DNA of 64,000 nt from Albula goreensis (lineage: Eukaryota > Chordata > Actinopteri > Albuliformes > Albulidae): the NCBI GenBank assembly GCA_022829145.1, contig CM040764.1, forward strand, positions 4,239,552-4,303,551. Direction: 5' to 3'. How positions within the stretch are numbered: position 1 is the stretch's first letter; every line of letters starts with the position of its first letter. Positions 36,700-48,880 of this stretch are shown here, one piece after another. The translations under genes were made by a program, and so were the position numbers. Under the pieces are notes generated by a model that was not told where the DNA came from, did not search any database, and saw only the letters and a program-made list of their open reading frames with translations.

Positions 36700-37790
36700 T
36701 CTCTTGGGTCTGTATTTTCACATTTGCCACATCCTCCTATAAAAACAACAGACGTCTAGTGTCAGTGAGTTTAGGGTACCTTGGCTTTGACTGTGGCTTC
36801 CCCTCCCCCACTCGCCACGAGTTGGACCACATTTCTGTCATATGCCACCGTTTTTCTTTTAAAAAACGGCCTAAAACCTCCACATAACCGCCCCAATCGA
36901 CTTTGAAAAGAACAGACGTTCTTGAATTTTCAATAAACACTCCTCTTTTACAAGTATAACCACATTTTTTCTTAAAAACACGGTTCTGCTGACTCCTTGT
37001 TTCATCATACTGTCAAGCTTCCAGTACTAATTCAAGAACTAATTAACAGTGACAGCTTGTTTTGAAGTGTAAACCGAATATTCCGCTGCTAATATTTAAG
37101 TAGTAAGTATATTAAGCTAGCTAGCTTGGTAGTTAATAGGCCAGCCTTCATTTTAGACTTCTGCATTCAGAAAAACACACACTGCCCATCCCCCCCTCCT
37201 CGGTCACTGATACTGTAACGTTATTCGCCACACATACTTGTCAGTAAGAGGATACATTGACTATAATTACACAATGAGCACGCCTTAGATACAATTCAAC
37301 ACATGTATCACGTTGTCTTTGCTCGCGGTTCTCCAAAATACATTTTAAAAGCGGTAAGAAGGAGCGCTTACTTTAAATCCAGATCACACGAGAGGTGCCT
37401 TCTGTGCCTGTGTCGCTTGTGTGGAATTTCCTCCTCAAGTCCTTTTTTTCTAAAATATGGTAGTTATAAATCGCGTTATAGCCCCAGATGAAGGCGGTGG
37501 TTCGGTAGTTAAATTCCCAGACAAGCGCCTCGTTACGTTCGGATAATGATATTTATTTAATAAGAGCTAAAAAATAGATACTGAAGAGAAATTGAGGAAC
37601 ATTGTAAGGCTGTCAGCAGAGAAAAGAGCCAAACCGTTCAGGAGCAGCCAACGGCTTCAGACACTCAAACACAGAAGAAATGACCTTCCAGGCAAAAATG
37701 AGGCAAGGCACAGCAACGTATTGCTTCTGCAGCTGTTTACACATTCGATGCAGAGAGGACACATCGTGAATTAACCAGTCTGTTCGTTTC
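36700..37790. promoter_or_regulatory. CpG-richer kilobase, possible promoter or noncoding first exon
   Basis: Against an AT-rich background CpG is clearly more frequent here, particularly at 36780-36910 and 37305-37540. Two donor-like strings occur close together: GCG|GTAAGAA on the plus strand (GT at 37354) and AAA|GTAAGC on the minus strand (GT at 37371). Either could end a noncoding first exon, but not both in one transcript. There is no TATA box in a convincing place and no long reading frame. A perfect GCTAGCTAGC palindrome lies at about 37119-37128. A methylation-free regulatory island is the reading I favour. Confidence 0.3.
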
Positions 37791-38896
37791 ATTACCGAGG
37801 GGTTATTACTCGCTTCTAGCAGGACGAAAGAATTAGCATATTTCCAGTCATCAGTAAAAAGCTAAATAAAACCCTTTTTTTTTCGTTTTTGTAAGTGAGG
37901 ACACCATTCATGCAGATTATTATATTGGGTTAGGTTGTTTTTAGTTAGTTGTTTTCTTACACTAATTGGACACCCACTGCTTTGTGTGTGAGCCTTTCAC
38001 AGTGATAGAGACTAGGTTTAATGTCTTACTGAAACTTTGTAACAACAGTTTGGTTGTTTTAATTAGCATTCGTGTGCCACACACAAAGATTAAAAAGTGG
38101 CTGTAATTATTTAAGGCACACTGCTTTGCAAACTGAAAACTTCTTTATCGATTGGTATCCATCATAATTTTGTACATGTAGCTGATAGAACTAACATTCA
38201 CTAAAATTAATAAAATGTACATGTTCAAATTATTTAACACCCATACAGTATGCAAGTGCATAGGCCCTATTTTATTTATTTTATGTGCAACTGTAATGAC
38301 ATAATCACCTTGCTAGCACAAAAATAGCTGTGGTAATACATGTGGTTTTAAGCAGATTAATATTCTTATTTATGTGAGACAGAGCATCACCAGTGTGTAA
38401 AATGGATTTGAGACAAGTTGTCCCCCCCTCACTCAACCAAATCTCCAAGCATACTGCAGTGACCCGTCCCCAATGACTTCAGCAGAGGATGGCATGAGTC
38501 ACATAACTACCACCCCTCGCTAATTTCGACACTGCCAGTGCATCACCAACTACTCATGCTGTCGGAGGATCACCAAGTCAGCACATATCTAACGCCACAC
38601 TGTAATCCAGTCAAACTTTTCTGCTTTTGTACTTCAATGGATGTTGTTTTAAAACGTCATTGTTTTAAACCAGTGGAGTTTAAGTTTGTACTCCAGTGTT
38701 TCTTTATTTAACGTCACATCACCACTACACATTCATTTTGCTCATTTTCGAGACTGATGATTTGGTTATGTAGGAAATGTAACTGCAACAAATGCAGTGA
38801 GGGGGAAGGAGTCTCAACTGACATTGATCCACAAGAATACAGTGGCACGGATTCAGCCTTTTCTTACACTGACAAAAGTTTCATAAGAAAACATAG
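37791..38896. other. Non-coding interval, nothing recognised
   Basis: AT-rich with no repeat ends. The stretch 38400-38600 is somewhat C-rich and balanced in composition, possibly a conserved element, but has no motif cluster that I would name. Confidence 0.45.
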
Positions 38897-38904
38897 CTCA
38901 CCAG

Positions 38905-39336
38905 TCGGGCTGCACGATTTATTGCATTTTTAAAAACATTGCAAATTTATAGCAATAAGAAAATGCAATGAGTTGGGATAATTTAATTTTAATTGAATAA
39001 GCTGAGTATGGAAACGTAAAGAGCAGAGAATTGTCGCGGTCATGCAAAAGTCAAGCAGAGCACACAAAGAAGCACATCTGTTGTGTGGCAGTATTTTGGT
39101 TTTATACTTGACAATCATAGTTGATCAGTGATACGCAGAAAATATTTACTGGTCACTAGACTGGGAGTTATGCTTCTTTACCCAGGAATAACAAGACACA
39201 TGCATATTGGAAATGTCATAATTTCAGGTTTTAAATAATTGAACCTGATTAAATACACAAATCTTTGGTTTAAAGTATCACATATCATGATAATCCATAA
39301 GTTAATCACATTTTTTCTTAACATCATGCAGCCCTA
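38905..39336. mobile_element. hAT-type MITE
   Basis: The left end reads TCGGGCTGCACGATTTATTG. The right end, read in reverse, is TAGGGCTGCATGATG, so the termini are an imperfect inverted repeat of the TAGGGCTGCACGAT type. The flanking eight bases are CTCACCAG (38897-38904) and CTAACCAA (39337-39344), matching at six of eight, a mutated hAT target duplication. The 432-bp interior is AT-rich and has no transposase frame. It is a nonautonomous relative of the element at 23192-24016, sharing the ends but not an obvious interior. Confidence 0.75.
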
Positions 39337-39344
39337 CTAACCAA

Positions 39345-42300
39345 CACACAAAGATTGCAGTTTGCAAAGTTAAAACCCAAAAACAGGCACTACTTCATTA
39401 TAATTCCAAGGTATATAGCTAAGACATAATCTCTACGACCTACAGAAAAAATTGACAATCTACACTGTCATGTTTCAAAATGTAATTTAAGAATCACTAA
39501 ATACACTTGGATACTCATGTGTAATCAATGAATAATTTCTTATCAACAACTTGAGCTAAATTGACTGATAGTGCTGCACAAACAGTCCAAACTGCAGTAA
39601 CTAGCAGGCTTCACTGGTTATCTTGGCTAAATGGTAAGGAAACCAACAACCTTTATTTCTCAGTTGAATGGCAGAATGTTTACTATTACAAAATCAGATG
39701 TCTAATTATCCTATAGGAATACACTGAAGTAAGAAAACATTTTAAGTGAGTTCAGTCAGTATTTAGCAAATACTGTAACGTACAGTTCAATAAGTTGTTC
39801 ATATCTGTTGACACAACATGGCTTTGGTACAATTTAAGTGAAAGATATCATCACCCGAGTGAATGAATTTGCACTTCCATCCTTTTTTTTTTTTTTTTTT
39901 AAAGTATTCGTCTTTTAGTGAAAGGTTACAAGTCAAAGACAGACAGGCTCTCTGTCCCTGTGTTTACTAAGTGGAATGCACTTTCATCACATTCAACGAA
40001 GCCCTCCCATGTTGGCAGAAGTCAGGGGAATGTATTTAAAAGTAAGTTTAATAGAACTAAGTCAGCAGTACAAGAAAACTAAATGTTTAAATATATTTTA
40101 TCAATTGATATGGTTGATAACAAGTAATTGTTCAACATTGTGTTTCAAAGATAGAAATGTGCTCTGCAGCAAATTGTACAAAAAGTAAATCTTTTACTGC
40201 TTGTAGTTATCGCTCCACTCACATCAAAGACATTCCAGCAATGTGGTGATAAAGGGCCCTGTTTTGAGCTGGACATTTTCAACATAAAAAGGAATGTTTT
40301 CCACTTTTTTTTTAACCCACATGAATTGATCTACTTGTTCTTCAGCCCCACTGACTGACTGGGTAGACACATGTGACTGCATTGAATCATGGGATGGCTA
40401 GATCTCACTAATTTTCCACACTGCAGATGTGACACCATTCAGTTTGGAGCCTGTTCTTTCCAGGCAAGGCTGAGTCTGAATACTGAGTCACCAGTGTGGG
40501 CCTTTGGTTATGGTAATGTCAAAGCTGGGACACAAACCAAAAAAAAAAAGCTACGGGACCAGTGAAAGGGATTTTAAAGTATGCTGCCATGCCTTTTTTA
40601 AGTAAAAATTATACGGCTGTTGTGCTGCCATTACAGTTTATTGCTGAATACCCGAGGCTTGGAAGTGAACAATGCTAATGCATGCTGTAGCACGTTAGCA
40701 AGTGGCTCTGCAACTACTCCCTGATACCTGTCATCAGCTTCCATGTATGTTACTCAAATGTACAGCTACATCCCTTTATGTTAATGCTATGTTTCCTCAC
40801 ACTTCTTCATTCTCCTACCCCTGAGTAATGTTCCGTGTAACTCAGGAGAGACTGTGCCATTTGAGGCCGAGTTCAATCCTTCTGCAAAATGGTTTGGCCA
40901 AGTTCCAGTGAAACCTGTAAATGGAAGTGCTACTTTTTTCTTCTTACTTTCAGAACCTTTTTTGTGTTTGTCAACTTGAACAAAGCTGCAAGGTTGTGTA
41001 AGGCCTCATGGTTGATTTTGAAACAGTCCGTTTTTAAAAAGACTTGATAATCACTCATTTAGCAACAGTTTTGTCTATATATTACATCAATACAGCACTA
41101 ACTGCCTTGTGTGGGCTTGCAAGAAATATTTTTGTGAAGCAGTGTGTCTAAACTGATCTACTAGAGGTAGTATTTGACCACACATGCTCCATCTGTACAA
41201 GGCTGTGAAAGGGAAGTTAGCTTGGTGTCTACTAAAAATCCCAAAGTTTCAAACTCTAATAGGTTGCACCACATTTTGGTTACCATAATTTTTTCTGTAT
41301 TTGAGTTATCTGACACAATTTTGACCTACATAAGTTCATGCTTTAACAGAAGTAGAAACTAAGGATTTGTTCATTTACAAGCATGTCTCTGGTCGCTGGT
41401 TTGGCATCTTTCATGAGTGACAACCTACCTATACTGATTGTATAAGAAGGCTGTGATCATGAAGAGGCTACATAAGATGTGAACCAGCTGATTTCTCTAC
41501 AAGCATAATGTTGTGAAAGGGAACTTTATCCTTGAAATGCTAACAATACTGAATATTTATAGAACTTTTTTCATGCATTGTTAGGGAACTGAGGACTAGA
41601 CCAAACAACAGACTAGAATGCTAGATGGTTTTTAGTAGAAATCATGGCCAGTGTTGTTCTAAAGGCATTTTCTGCAATGAAAACACTGCACAAGCTATCA
41701 AAAAATGGACATAATTCTTAACAGTTCTAGTGGTGATAGCACGTGCTATTGCGCCTCTTGTATTTTAAAACTTCACGGTACTTCAGTCCTGACTGCAGTT
41801 GGCTGACATATAAGGACAGGAACACTCGCAACGCACTCACGCAGTATGATTTTCATGAACTCGTACGCCGTGTTCTAGGCTCGGGGGAGGGCTTACAGTC
41901 CCTCTCTGCCAGAGGGTGTTGTCAAGGATGCGTCACTCACAGTTATCAGCCAGTGCAGAAGCTTGAGTGGGTAACAGAAAACGGCTTATTTTCCTCTGAG
42001 GTAGGAGAATGTCGGCACAGTCTTTTAAGTCTTCAGCAAAGACAGAACACTGAAAATTTTCCACTCATTCTTCTGTATATCCTAACTTTCTAAGCTGTAA
42101 AATAATTATTTGCAGTGGCTTTTATGAGTGACATTTTCACAGTGTACGGTATAAATAACAATTATTTGTTTTTGGTTATTCAGAGAAAATGTTCAGCACT
42201 GACTTGATTCACAACATGTTGCTGGTGACTGTTCAGTTAAAAGAAGAAAGGTCTTTCTTGTGAGCACTGCTGTGTTTTTACAATGCTAACTAATGATTGC

Positions 42301-42535
42301 AGCCCAGGAAGGCAGAGAGAAACAAGTGTGGTCTACATGTAAACAAAGCATAAATAAGCTCTGAAGGGCTGGAACAGAGTGGGGGATGGGGAAAGTATGC
42401 TATGTGTTGCCATAAGCGACTTCCATCCTGGGAAAAAAAAAACAAGCCCCTTTATGTAACATCACTTACACACGTAGTTGCCAGGGAGATAAACACAATT
42501 CGCTGCACACTGGCTGGTATGTCTGGCCACTAGAG
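39345..42535. other. Non-coding interval with poly(T) tract
   Basis: A run of 18 T lies at 39883-39900 with no SINE head. A good acceptor-like tract ending TTTCAG lies at 40940-40953 but is not paired with a donor. A 116-codon plus-strand frame at 41743-42093 has no domain. Nothing coding is supported. Confidence 0.5.
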
Positions 42536-42540
42536 TGAGT

Positions 42541-42575
42541 GGGGGAGGGAGAGGGGGTGGGGGAGGGGAGCGGGG
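42541..42575 (+). repeat. Strong G-quadruplex motif
   Basis: Six runs of three to five G with loops of one to three bases on the plus strand. It lies at the left edge of a GC-richer interval that continues to about 43200. Confidence 0.7.
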
Positions 42576-42865
42576 CGTCTCTGTGTGTCGGCTCTAAGCA
42601 CACTGATGGTGCTCATTAGACAGGGCAGAGGGGTAAAACCCCTGGGGCCTCTTTCACCGCTCATTCGGCTGTCTGAGTCAGGGCTGTGGTTTTGGCAAAG
42701 ACTGAAAGGCATTTCCTGTAGGCCGCTTCCTTACGTAATACGTGATTTTGAAACGCGCTTCTCTTTCTGGTCCCTGTTCTCACACCGTTAGTGGAGGTGA
42801 TGTTTGGACATGGGGGTGGGGTAAAAAAAAAAAAAAGAAACAAATCATTTACCGTGTAGTTAATC
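42576..42865. other. Non-coding interval with poly(A) runs
   Basis: GC-richer flank of the G-quadruplex tract, ending in a run of about 14 A at 42823-42836. Opposed chance frames of about 60 codons only. Confidence 0.45.
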
Positions 42866-42869
42866 TTCA

Positions 42870-43215
42870 GGGTTTTTTTTTTTTAAAGCAGATGAAATCT
42901 TCCCCAGCCGGCTTGTCAAGTATTTGACCATAAAATTTTCCACCTCTGTTGATAATGGCAGATTCTGCTCGCAGCAGCTCGAATTGGGCCCGGCTCGTCG
43001 GCGGAGATGGGGAAAATATGATAAAATACAGTAAAGCCGCGCAGCTGTTAAAGGAGATTATGTCTGCTGATACTAGCCACTGCAGGATCCCACCCATCCC
43101 CCAACTGCTAGCTTGTGAACTCATTTTTGCCTGGCAGGGCACTGCCTGCAATAGATTGATTCCACCCCACCCCCTATCCTTTGCTCAGTCATTCAGACTG
43201 GGAAAGTCAATAACA
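42870..43215. promoter_or_regulatory. Conserved-element-like block
   Basis: Repeat-free with balanced composition and more CpG than average (42965-43050). It is crossed by overlapping 90- and 94-codon frames on opposite strands, which are not convincing as exons. Homeodomain- and GATA-like words are frequent. Enhancer-like by texture only. Confidence 0.3.
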
Positions 43216-43615
43216 AGCTGACATCATCATTGGTTTGTATATTACACTGCTACTTTCAAGATACCCACAATATCCTAAGAGAGGAGCACTTCTGTTTAGG
43301 AAGCTGCCATAATGACAAGTGTAGACCTGGACTTTAAATATATGAAGGAAAGAAGTACAAATATGTCAACCATTTTGTGAATTTCAGACCGAGGTGGGGG
43401 ATGGGTACTGGGAAAGGAGTGCTACAAATCAAGGTGTTCTTGAAACTGATTACAGTCATTTCAACATGTGATCTCAATGCCATTTCCTTTGTAATTTCAA
43501 ATGTCAGACCATGCACAAAAAATAATTGGAATGAATGTTGAGACAGCAGGTGACATGGGGGGGAAAAAACAACAACCAATCCAGTTCAATTAGCCAAAGA
43601 TAAGTCAATCAAACG
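43216..43615. other. Non-coding interval, nothing recognised
   Basis: Ordinary sequence between two conserved-looking blocks. A short G run lies at about 43556-43562. Confidence 0.5.
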
Positions 43616-43910
43616 AGCTACCCTGCTGGTTTTATTATGAGTGTTCCTTATTGATTAAGGTTACAGCCATCAAGCCTAAAGACTTGTTATAATTATACGG
43701 GTGTAGATGGGCTCTCAACTTTATTGCAGCAAACAGTGGGTGAACAAACGCTGTCCCAGTTTCCCAGTAGAGGCCCCTGAGGTCAAAGGTGTCAGGAGAG
43801 GTCATCGCGCAGGAAGGCCACGGGCATTAACTCTTATGCGTCGTCTTTCAAGCAGTGATCATCCCCTGAAAGCGAGAACATGCCTGCCCCTCGTATAGGT
43901 TTTTACACTA
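43616..43910. promoter_or_regulatory. Conserved-element-like block with CTCF-like and DR1-like sites
   Basis: CCAGTAGAGGCCCC at 43764-43777 matches about 12 of 14 CTCF consensus positions, though one mismatch is a core G. It is followed three bases later by AGGTCAAAGGTGT (43780-43792), a DR1-like receptor site with one weaker half. An AGGTCAT half-site lies at about 43799-43805. The block is repeat-free and CpG-containing. Functions are inferred from the motifs. Confidence 0.35.
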
Positions 43911-44268
43911 ATAGGGGAGCCGTAACTGAAACATGAACGTCTAAAGACAGCTGCGGTTTAAAACAAATGTCTTCACGGCAAAGGGGTAGATTCCAGTCCA
44001 GCAAGCACAGTTGGGCTCCACATTCCATCTGTGCCTGTAGGGACAATGGTGAGAGCCGGATGCAAAGCCCTTACACATTTAAACCAAACTAGGGGCCAGA
44101 GTACAGAGTGCCTTTTTTGGAAATCTGTAAAAATAGAGTTTATGTGACAAAGTGTGATTTCACAGCCACAAAGTATCCACTAGTAGCTAAACAGCCTAGA
44201 ATTCAGCCAACTAAAGCATTGGAATTCAAGATAGAAGATTAAAAGGCAAGTTTAAATCAAATTTATGC
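43911..44268. other. Non-coding interval, nothing recognised
   Basis: Unique sequence; the octamer ATGCAAAT overlaps the start of the next repeat (44265-44272). Confidence 0.5.
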
Positions 44269-44310
44269 AAATATATATATACACACACACACACATATAC
44301 ATACATACAT
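44269..44310 (+). repeat. Compound AT/AC/ATAC microsatellite
   Basis: A run of about ten bases of AT passes into about 15 bases of AC and then ACAT repeats, a compound microsatellite. Confidence 0.9.
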
Positions 44311-47300
44311 TTGGGTAGTTCAAAAATTATTAGGTTATCTGCCATCAAATGGTTTTGGTTTCATGCCTGCCTTTTTACATCAGTGTTTAGAATTGACAAG
44401 GCTTATTCAGGATGCTGCTTTTGGTCTTGTATATGATAATTCTTGCATATCTCTCAGGTTCAAATGTACCACTAACAACAATACCATATTTGGGAATTGC
44501 ACTGTCTGTAATACTTATTTTAGCTGTGACCTACTGTACTGGTTTTTACTGTGTGTTATAAGTATTTATTGAAGTGCAATAAAAAATGTAGTTTTAATTA
44601 GTGCTAATTAGATGGATATTAAAGTTGGTAAGCTATAACCAACAAACTGCCTATAGCAAAAACTGGATTACATTCACACAGCTTTTCAAATTTAAAGGTA
44701 TTATTGATCCATCATTTCAATGTGAATCATAAATTATGCTGAAGCTATTAGGCAAATTTGTGTGTTTGGACTTTTTTTTTTTAGCTCTAGGTTGTTTTTC
44801 CTCTGTGTTCCCAACAGTCATGTTAACCACCAGTGATGGGTCAATCTTTGCGCTGTCTCTGCCATCTCTCCATTTCTACTGTTAATTTTGCTATGGCCAC
44901 AAAATTTGAATTCTAGGGTTATTTGTCCATTGAGTGTATGCTGTCCATGCCTCTGGAATAGTTGCTGGAACAGAAGCAGAGATGAGAAACGAAACCGAAT
45001 GAAACCAGGCAAAAACTGAAAAGTAGCCCAGAAGTCAAAAGTAAAAGTGGATTTCATTGAAAGTATGTTAACCGACTATGTTTGTTACAATTAAAATAGT
45101 TGTGAAATCTGAACTTCTGTATAAAATATTGATTATACTGGGTACATTAATTCAATGGTATTTGTATTACCTTGCTTTAGAGCCACATTTTTTCTTAGGA
45201 ACTCATAATGTGCATTATATTAATATTCAAAGACAAATCTAAAAACCCGAACTATGATCAAGCAACTGTTAGCCCTCACACTCACTGATATGCATGTGCA
45301 GAACAGGAACGACATTAGCCTTTCAGGATTCCTGCCTTCTCTTACAGCAGTTCATGAAGACCTCCCGATATATTTTGCAATTAAGAAGCCTGCTAGAAGC
45401 AGGTAATAGTCCTCTCCTCACTGAATAGTGGAAGGACATTATATAGATCCTGAGACAAGAACCTAGGTTTTACTATGATTGTGTTTTAGTAATTAAATCC
45501 CTTTCAGGACATGGATCAATTTAACAGAGGAGCCTTCAGAACCAAAAAGCCACAGGTTGCATCGACCAAAACACTCTCCTGCTGGATCATTACTGAATTA
45601 TTTATTTATTTGAAAGAAACAATGAGCTTCAGCAGCCTGCGCCAAATAGATTCTTTCAGTCACAGCAGTTTCGTAATGCACTTAAACCTCAATCTCACCC
45701 AAGTGATAAAATTCCCAACACACAGCAACAAAGGAGAAAAATGCAATGAAAAGACCTCTCTGTGAATCTCAATAGTATCACAGACTCTCTATACTCTCCA
45801 GATGGTCAGCTCCCTACTTAACATCAAAACCCCTGTCCTATCATTTAAAAAAATCCAGTTTAATGGATCCTTGCAACAATTTGTTTAGGGACATGACCAA
45901 GGACAAAAATGGTTGTTCCCTATAGTAATACAGCTCTAGAAACCCCTGCCATCGGATGAGACCTACTTTAATTTACTAAGCGGAGAAGAAAGGAGGATGG
46001 GAGGAATACAGTATTTTTCCAAGGCTAAAAAAATTTGCAGTAGTATTTTGCCATGAGGCCCAGAGGAGGTCTTTAGGCATGAGTACACTCTGTGCTCCAG
46101 AACCCTTTCCCCTTACCTTCATCTGAATTGACAACACACAGCCACTGGAATCTAATGTCAAACAACATTAGCGAAGTGCACGAAGCGCAGTGGTTATTTG
46201 TCTCCTTGCAGTTCTCCTGGTGCACTCAGGAGTTATGAGGTATAGCTCTTTTGTGCATCGGGTCAGCAGTAAGGCTAGTTTTAAATCAGTTCTGAGCATT
46301 CTTGCGAAATGCTTGTAGAACAGATGGGCGGAAAACAATTCTATCCTACTTGGCATAAAAGTCAGTAGGACTAGAAACATTTCTGACGACAATACAACCA
46401 CTACCCAAGGCTGGCTAGCCAGCCTGTTTATCCCCTTTAAAATGAGAATGTGAACTTCCCCTCCTTCGTTGTACACAGGCAGTATTTATCAATCAGCAAA
46501 GCCTTTTTCAAACTGGCAATTGTTTACTGTTCAGGTTGCAGCCAGGCTATTTAATGACATTTCAGCACCAGGAGAGGGGTATAAATTACAGAACAAACCC
46601 ATAGTTGGAAATGTCAAGGACATTTTAAAGCGTGTCTGTTTTTTTCTGTGTGTGAAAGAGAGAGAGAGTGAAAGAGATCAAGTCTGAAAGTGCAGGATGC
46701 AAAAGAAAAAGGAATTCACATATGGTGTGAAGATATGATATGAGAGTGATCAACATAGCATGATCCTTTTAATTTGGTACAAAAGTCTGCTTAATCCTGT
46801 ATGTACTGTGAAACACTAGCAGGTGTTTCCAGATCGATAAACCACAGAGATACACATCGGCACTGAAACATAAAAATTGATAATTTATCCTAGAATCAAT
46901 AGGATGTTGAACCATTGGATGTAGCAACCGCCCTTCAGGTTGAAGGTGAACTATCCAGTAACATTTATTTTGGATCTACACGTATGTGAATCAAAAAAGA
47001 AACCGTACTATCACTTCAGTCAGGAATGGTGTTTCCACTGTGTGTACAAAATACAGACTCCCCCACCCCCCCACCGACTCATCTATATGTTGTTGATCTT
47101 GCTGAGCAAAAGGAGATGAAGAGGTTTCTAGGTAAACAGTTTCCTGGGGTAGCAATTCTGCTCATTGCAAACATGTCTCCCGCGGGTATGAGCTGTTGGT
47201 TTTGCTCCAGCGCTGTGGGTATGTCCACACTGAGAGATGATGACATATCGGGTAATCTTCCACAAGGATTCAGAACCCAGAGATTCAGGCTGAAAGGCCA

Positions 47301-47400
47301 AACGACCTGAAGAAATAAAGAACGAGGAAGCAAAGCGGGGGATAGCTTGGGATGACTTCAAACGTCAAAGATTAAAATACCATGTTCGTGATTTAAAACC
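44311..47400. other. Non-coding interval, about 3 kb
   Basis: No gene, transposon end or long tandem repeat recognised. A short GA run lies at about 46656-46668 and a C run at 47061-47072. Open frames of 60-102 codons are scattered with no domains. Confidence 0.5.
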
Positions 47401-47404
47401 AGGC

Positions 47405-47480
47405 TGTCTAACTCAAATCCTGGAGGGGCTGCTAGTGTCTGCCAGATTTTCATGTGTTCCAGCGCTTAAAAGATTAACTT
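47405..47480 (+). mobile_element. Old dispersed repeat with TCCTGGAG...GTGTCTGCC signature
   Basis: The string from CAGGCTGTCTAACTC through TCCTGGAGGGG, AGTGTCTGCC and TTTTCATGTGTTCCAG follows the layout of a dispersed repeat often met in fish genomes, whose end reads roughly CAGGGNTGYCCAACTC-x-GTCCTGGAGG and then GTGTCTGCAGGTTTT. A related copy in reverse lies at 61085-61195. Family assignment (possibly a Charlie-like hAT end) is from memory and the copy is short. Confidence 0.4.
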
Positions 47481-48639
47481 ATGCCATTGATTGGTTTCAC
47501 CAGCAAAGCAGAACAATGAATGGACATGTAAATTATCATATGTTTAATTGTACTGCCTTGTATTGTAATGTAATCCTGATCAATAGCAGTTTAACAATAG
47601 CTCTGAAAAGTTCATACTCTTTCAAGCCAAAAACAAACTTGAAGCCAGACATTTGTGTCAGTATTTCTCCAAACACACCATCCAAGAACTTCTACTGCAT
47701 GAGTGGGAACAATAAGGTCTTCAACGGCTTCAGTAGAGACAATTCCAGAACATGTGCTTCGACCACGTGTGTAGCATACTCTTAAACCAACAGCAAAGCA
47801 AAATCATTCTCAGCTGGATCCACTTGTTTGAGTATTCATTAGCAGTTTTCTGACTCAATGTGATTTCAGTTCCAAACAATGTCTCTAACATTATGCTGTT
47901 GTGCAATTGGCATACCCGAGTTAAAAACCTGGAGGCAATACTGTTTAAAACACTGTCTTATGCTGGCGCAAGTTACAGTTTGTGTCCTAATTAGATAAAG
48001 TATTGCAAACGCAATCACTAAAATGCTTGTTCCGCATCGTATCCCAAACACAGTATTCTTTTGCTCATTGACATTGGTTCGCTGTGAAAACGACGCCCAA
48101 AAACGACAGGCTATGCGCTTGCGGTTCTAATAGGGTTGTCAAAAGCATCTTGTGGTGTCCAAAAACATTCTGGAGATTGGCTTGAATCTTCCTTGCGTGA
48201 AAATGTCTGTAGGACTGATACCGGAAACCGCAAAAAGCTAATATTTACAGTTACAGCATCAATCGGAAAAAGACTAATTACTTTATATACATTTTGTATG
48301 CAATTGCACACAATTGCGATAGCAAAACTTTTCACATTGTATGTTCTATAGTAAAGTTTTTACTCAAGTAAGTTTTGATCATACTATATTTATCATATCC
48401 AGCCTGCATGCTTTACTTGTGAAATACAGTTTGAAGTGTATTGTATTTACACTTCCATTTGATAAGGGTAGTGTCTCCTTGAGTACAGAATGGGTCAGAG
48501 GGTCAGGCCTCAGTGCTGTCACTCTGCTGAAAGGCTCAGGGTGAGGACTGAAAGGTAGCACACCCTTGGCCCACTGCCAGCACACAAAGTAATGAGGGGA
48601 GCAGCTGCTGCAGAGGGAACAAAATGCAAACAGCACCAC
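47481..48639. other. Non-coding interval with a CpG-richer part
   Basis: Positions 48030-48240 have several CpGs in an AT-rich background. No promoter element or exon is convincing. Frames of 61-129 codons are without domains. Confidence 0.45.
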
Positions 48640-48880
48640 TAGACAAACACACACGCGCACACACACACACACCCTGAGAAACCCGCAAACTGCACTGCTA
48701 GATACACATACACTCACACGCTCTCTCACATCACATAAGAAATCCACAAACAAAACTGACAGACACAAACACTAATTGCATTCACAAAGAGAAACACACA
48801 AACAATAATACACACGTAGACACATACACAAATATACATTTCAAATACGTGCACACCCCCAAATACAAACACATACTCAA
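48640..48880 (+). repeat. CA-rich region with a (CA)n core
   Basis: An AC dinucleotide core at 48646-48672 with a CG interruption is followed by about 200 bases of ACAC, ACAA and CACAT words. It is a large decayed microsatellite. Confidence 0.8.

Noticed and set aside
40935..41000. Exon beginning at the strong acceptor TTTCAG at 40953
   Set aside because: No consensus donor follows within a plausible distance and the frame is uninformative.
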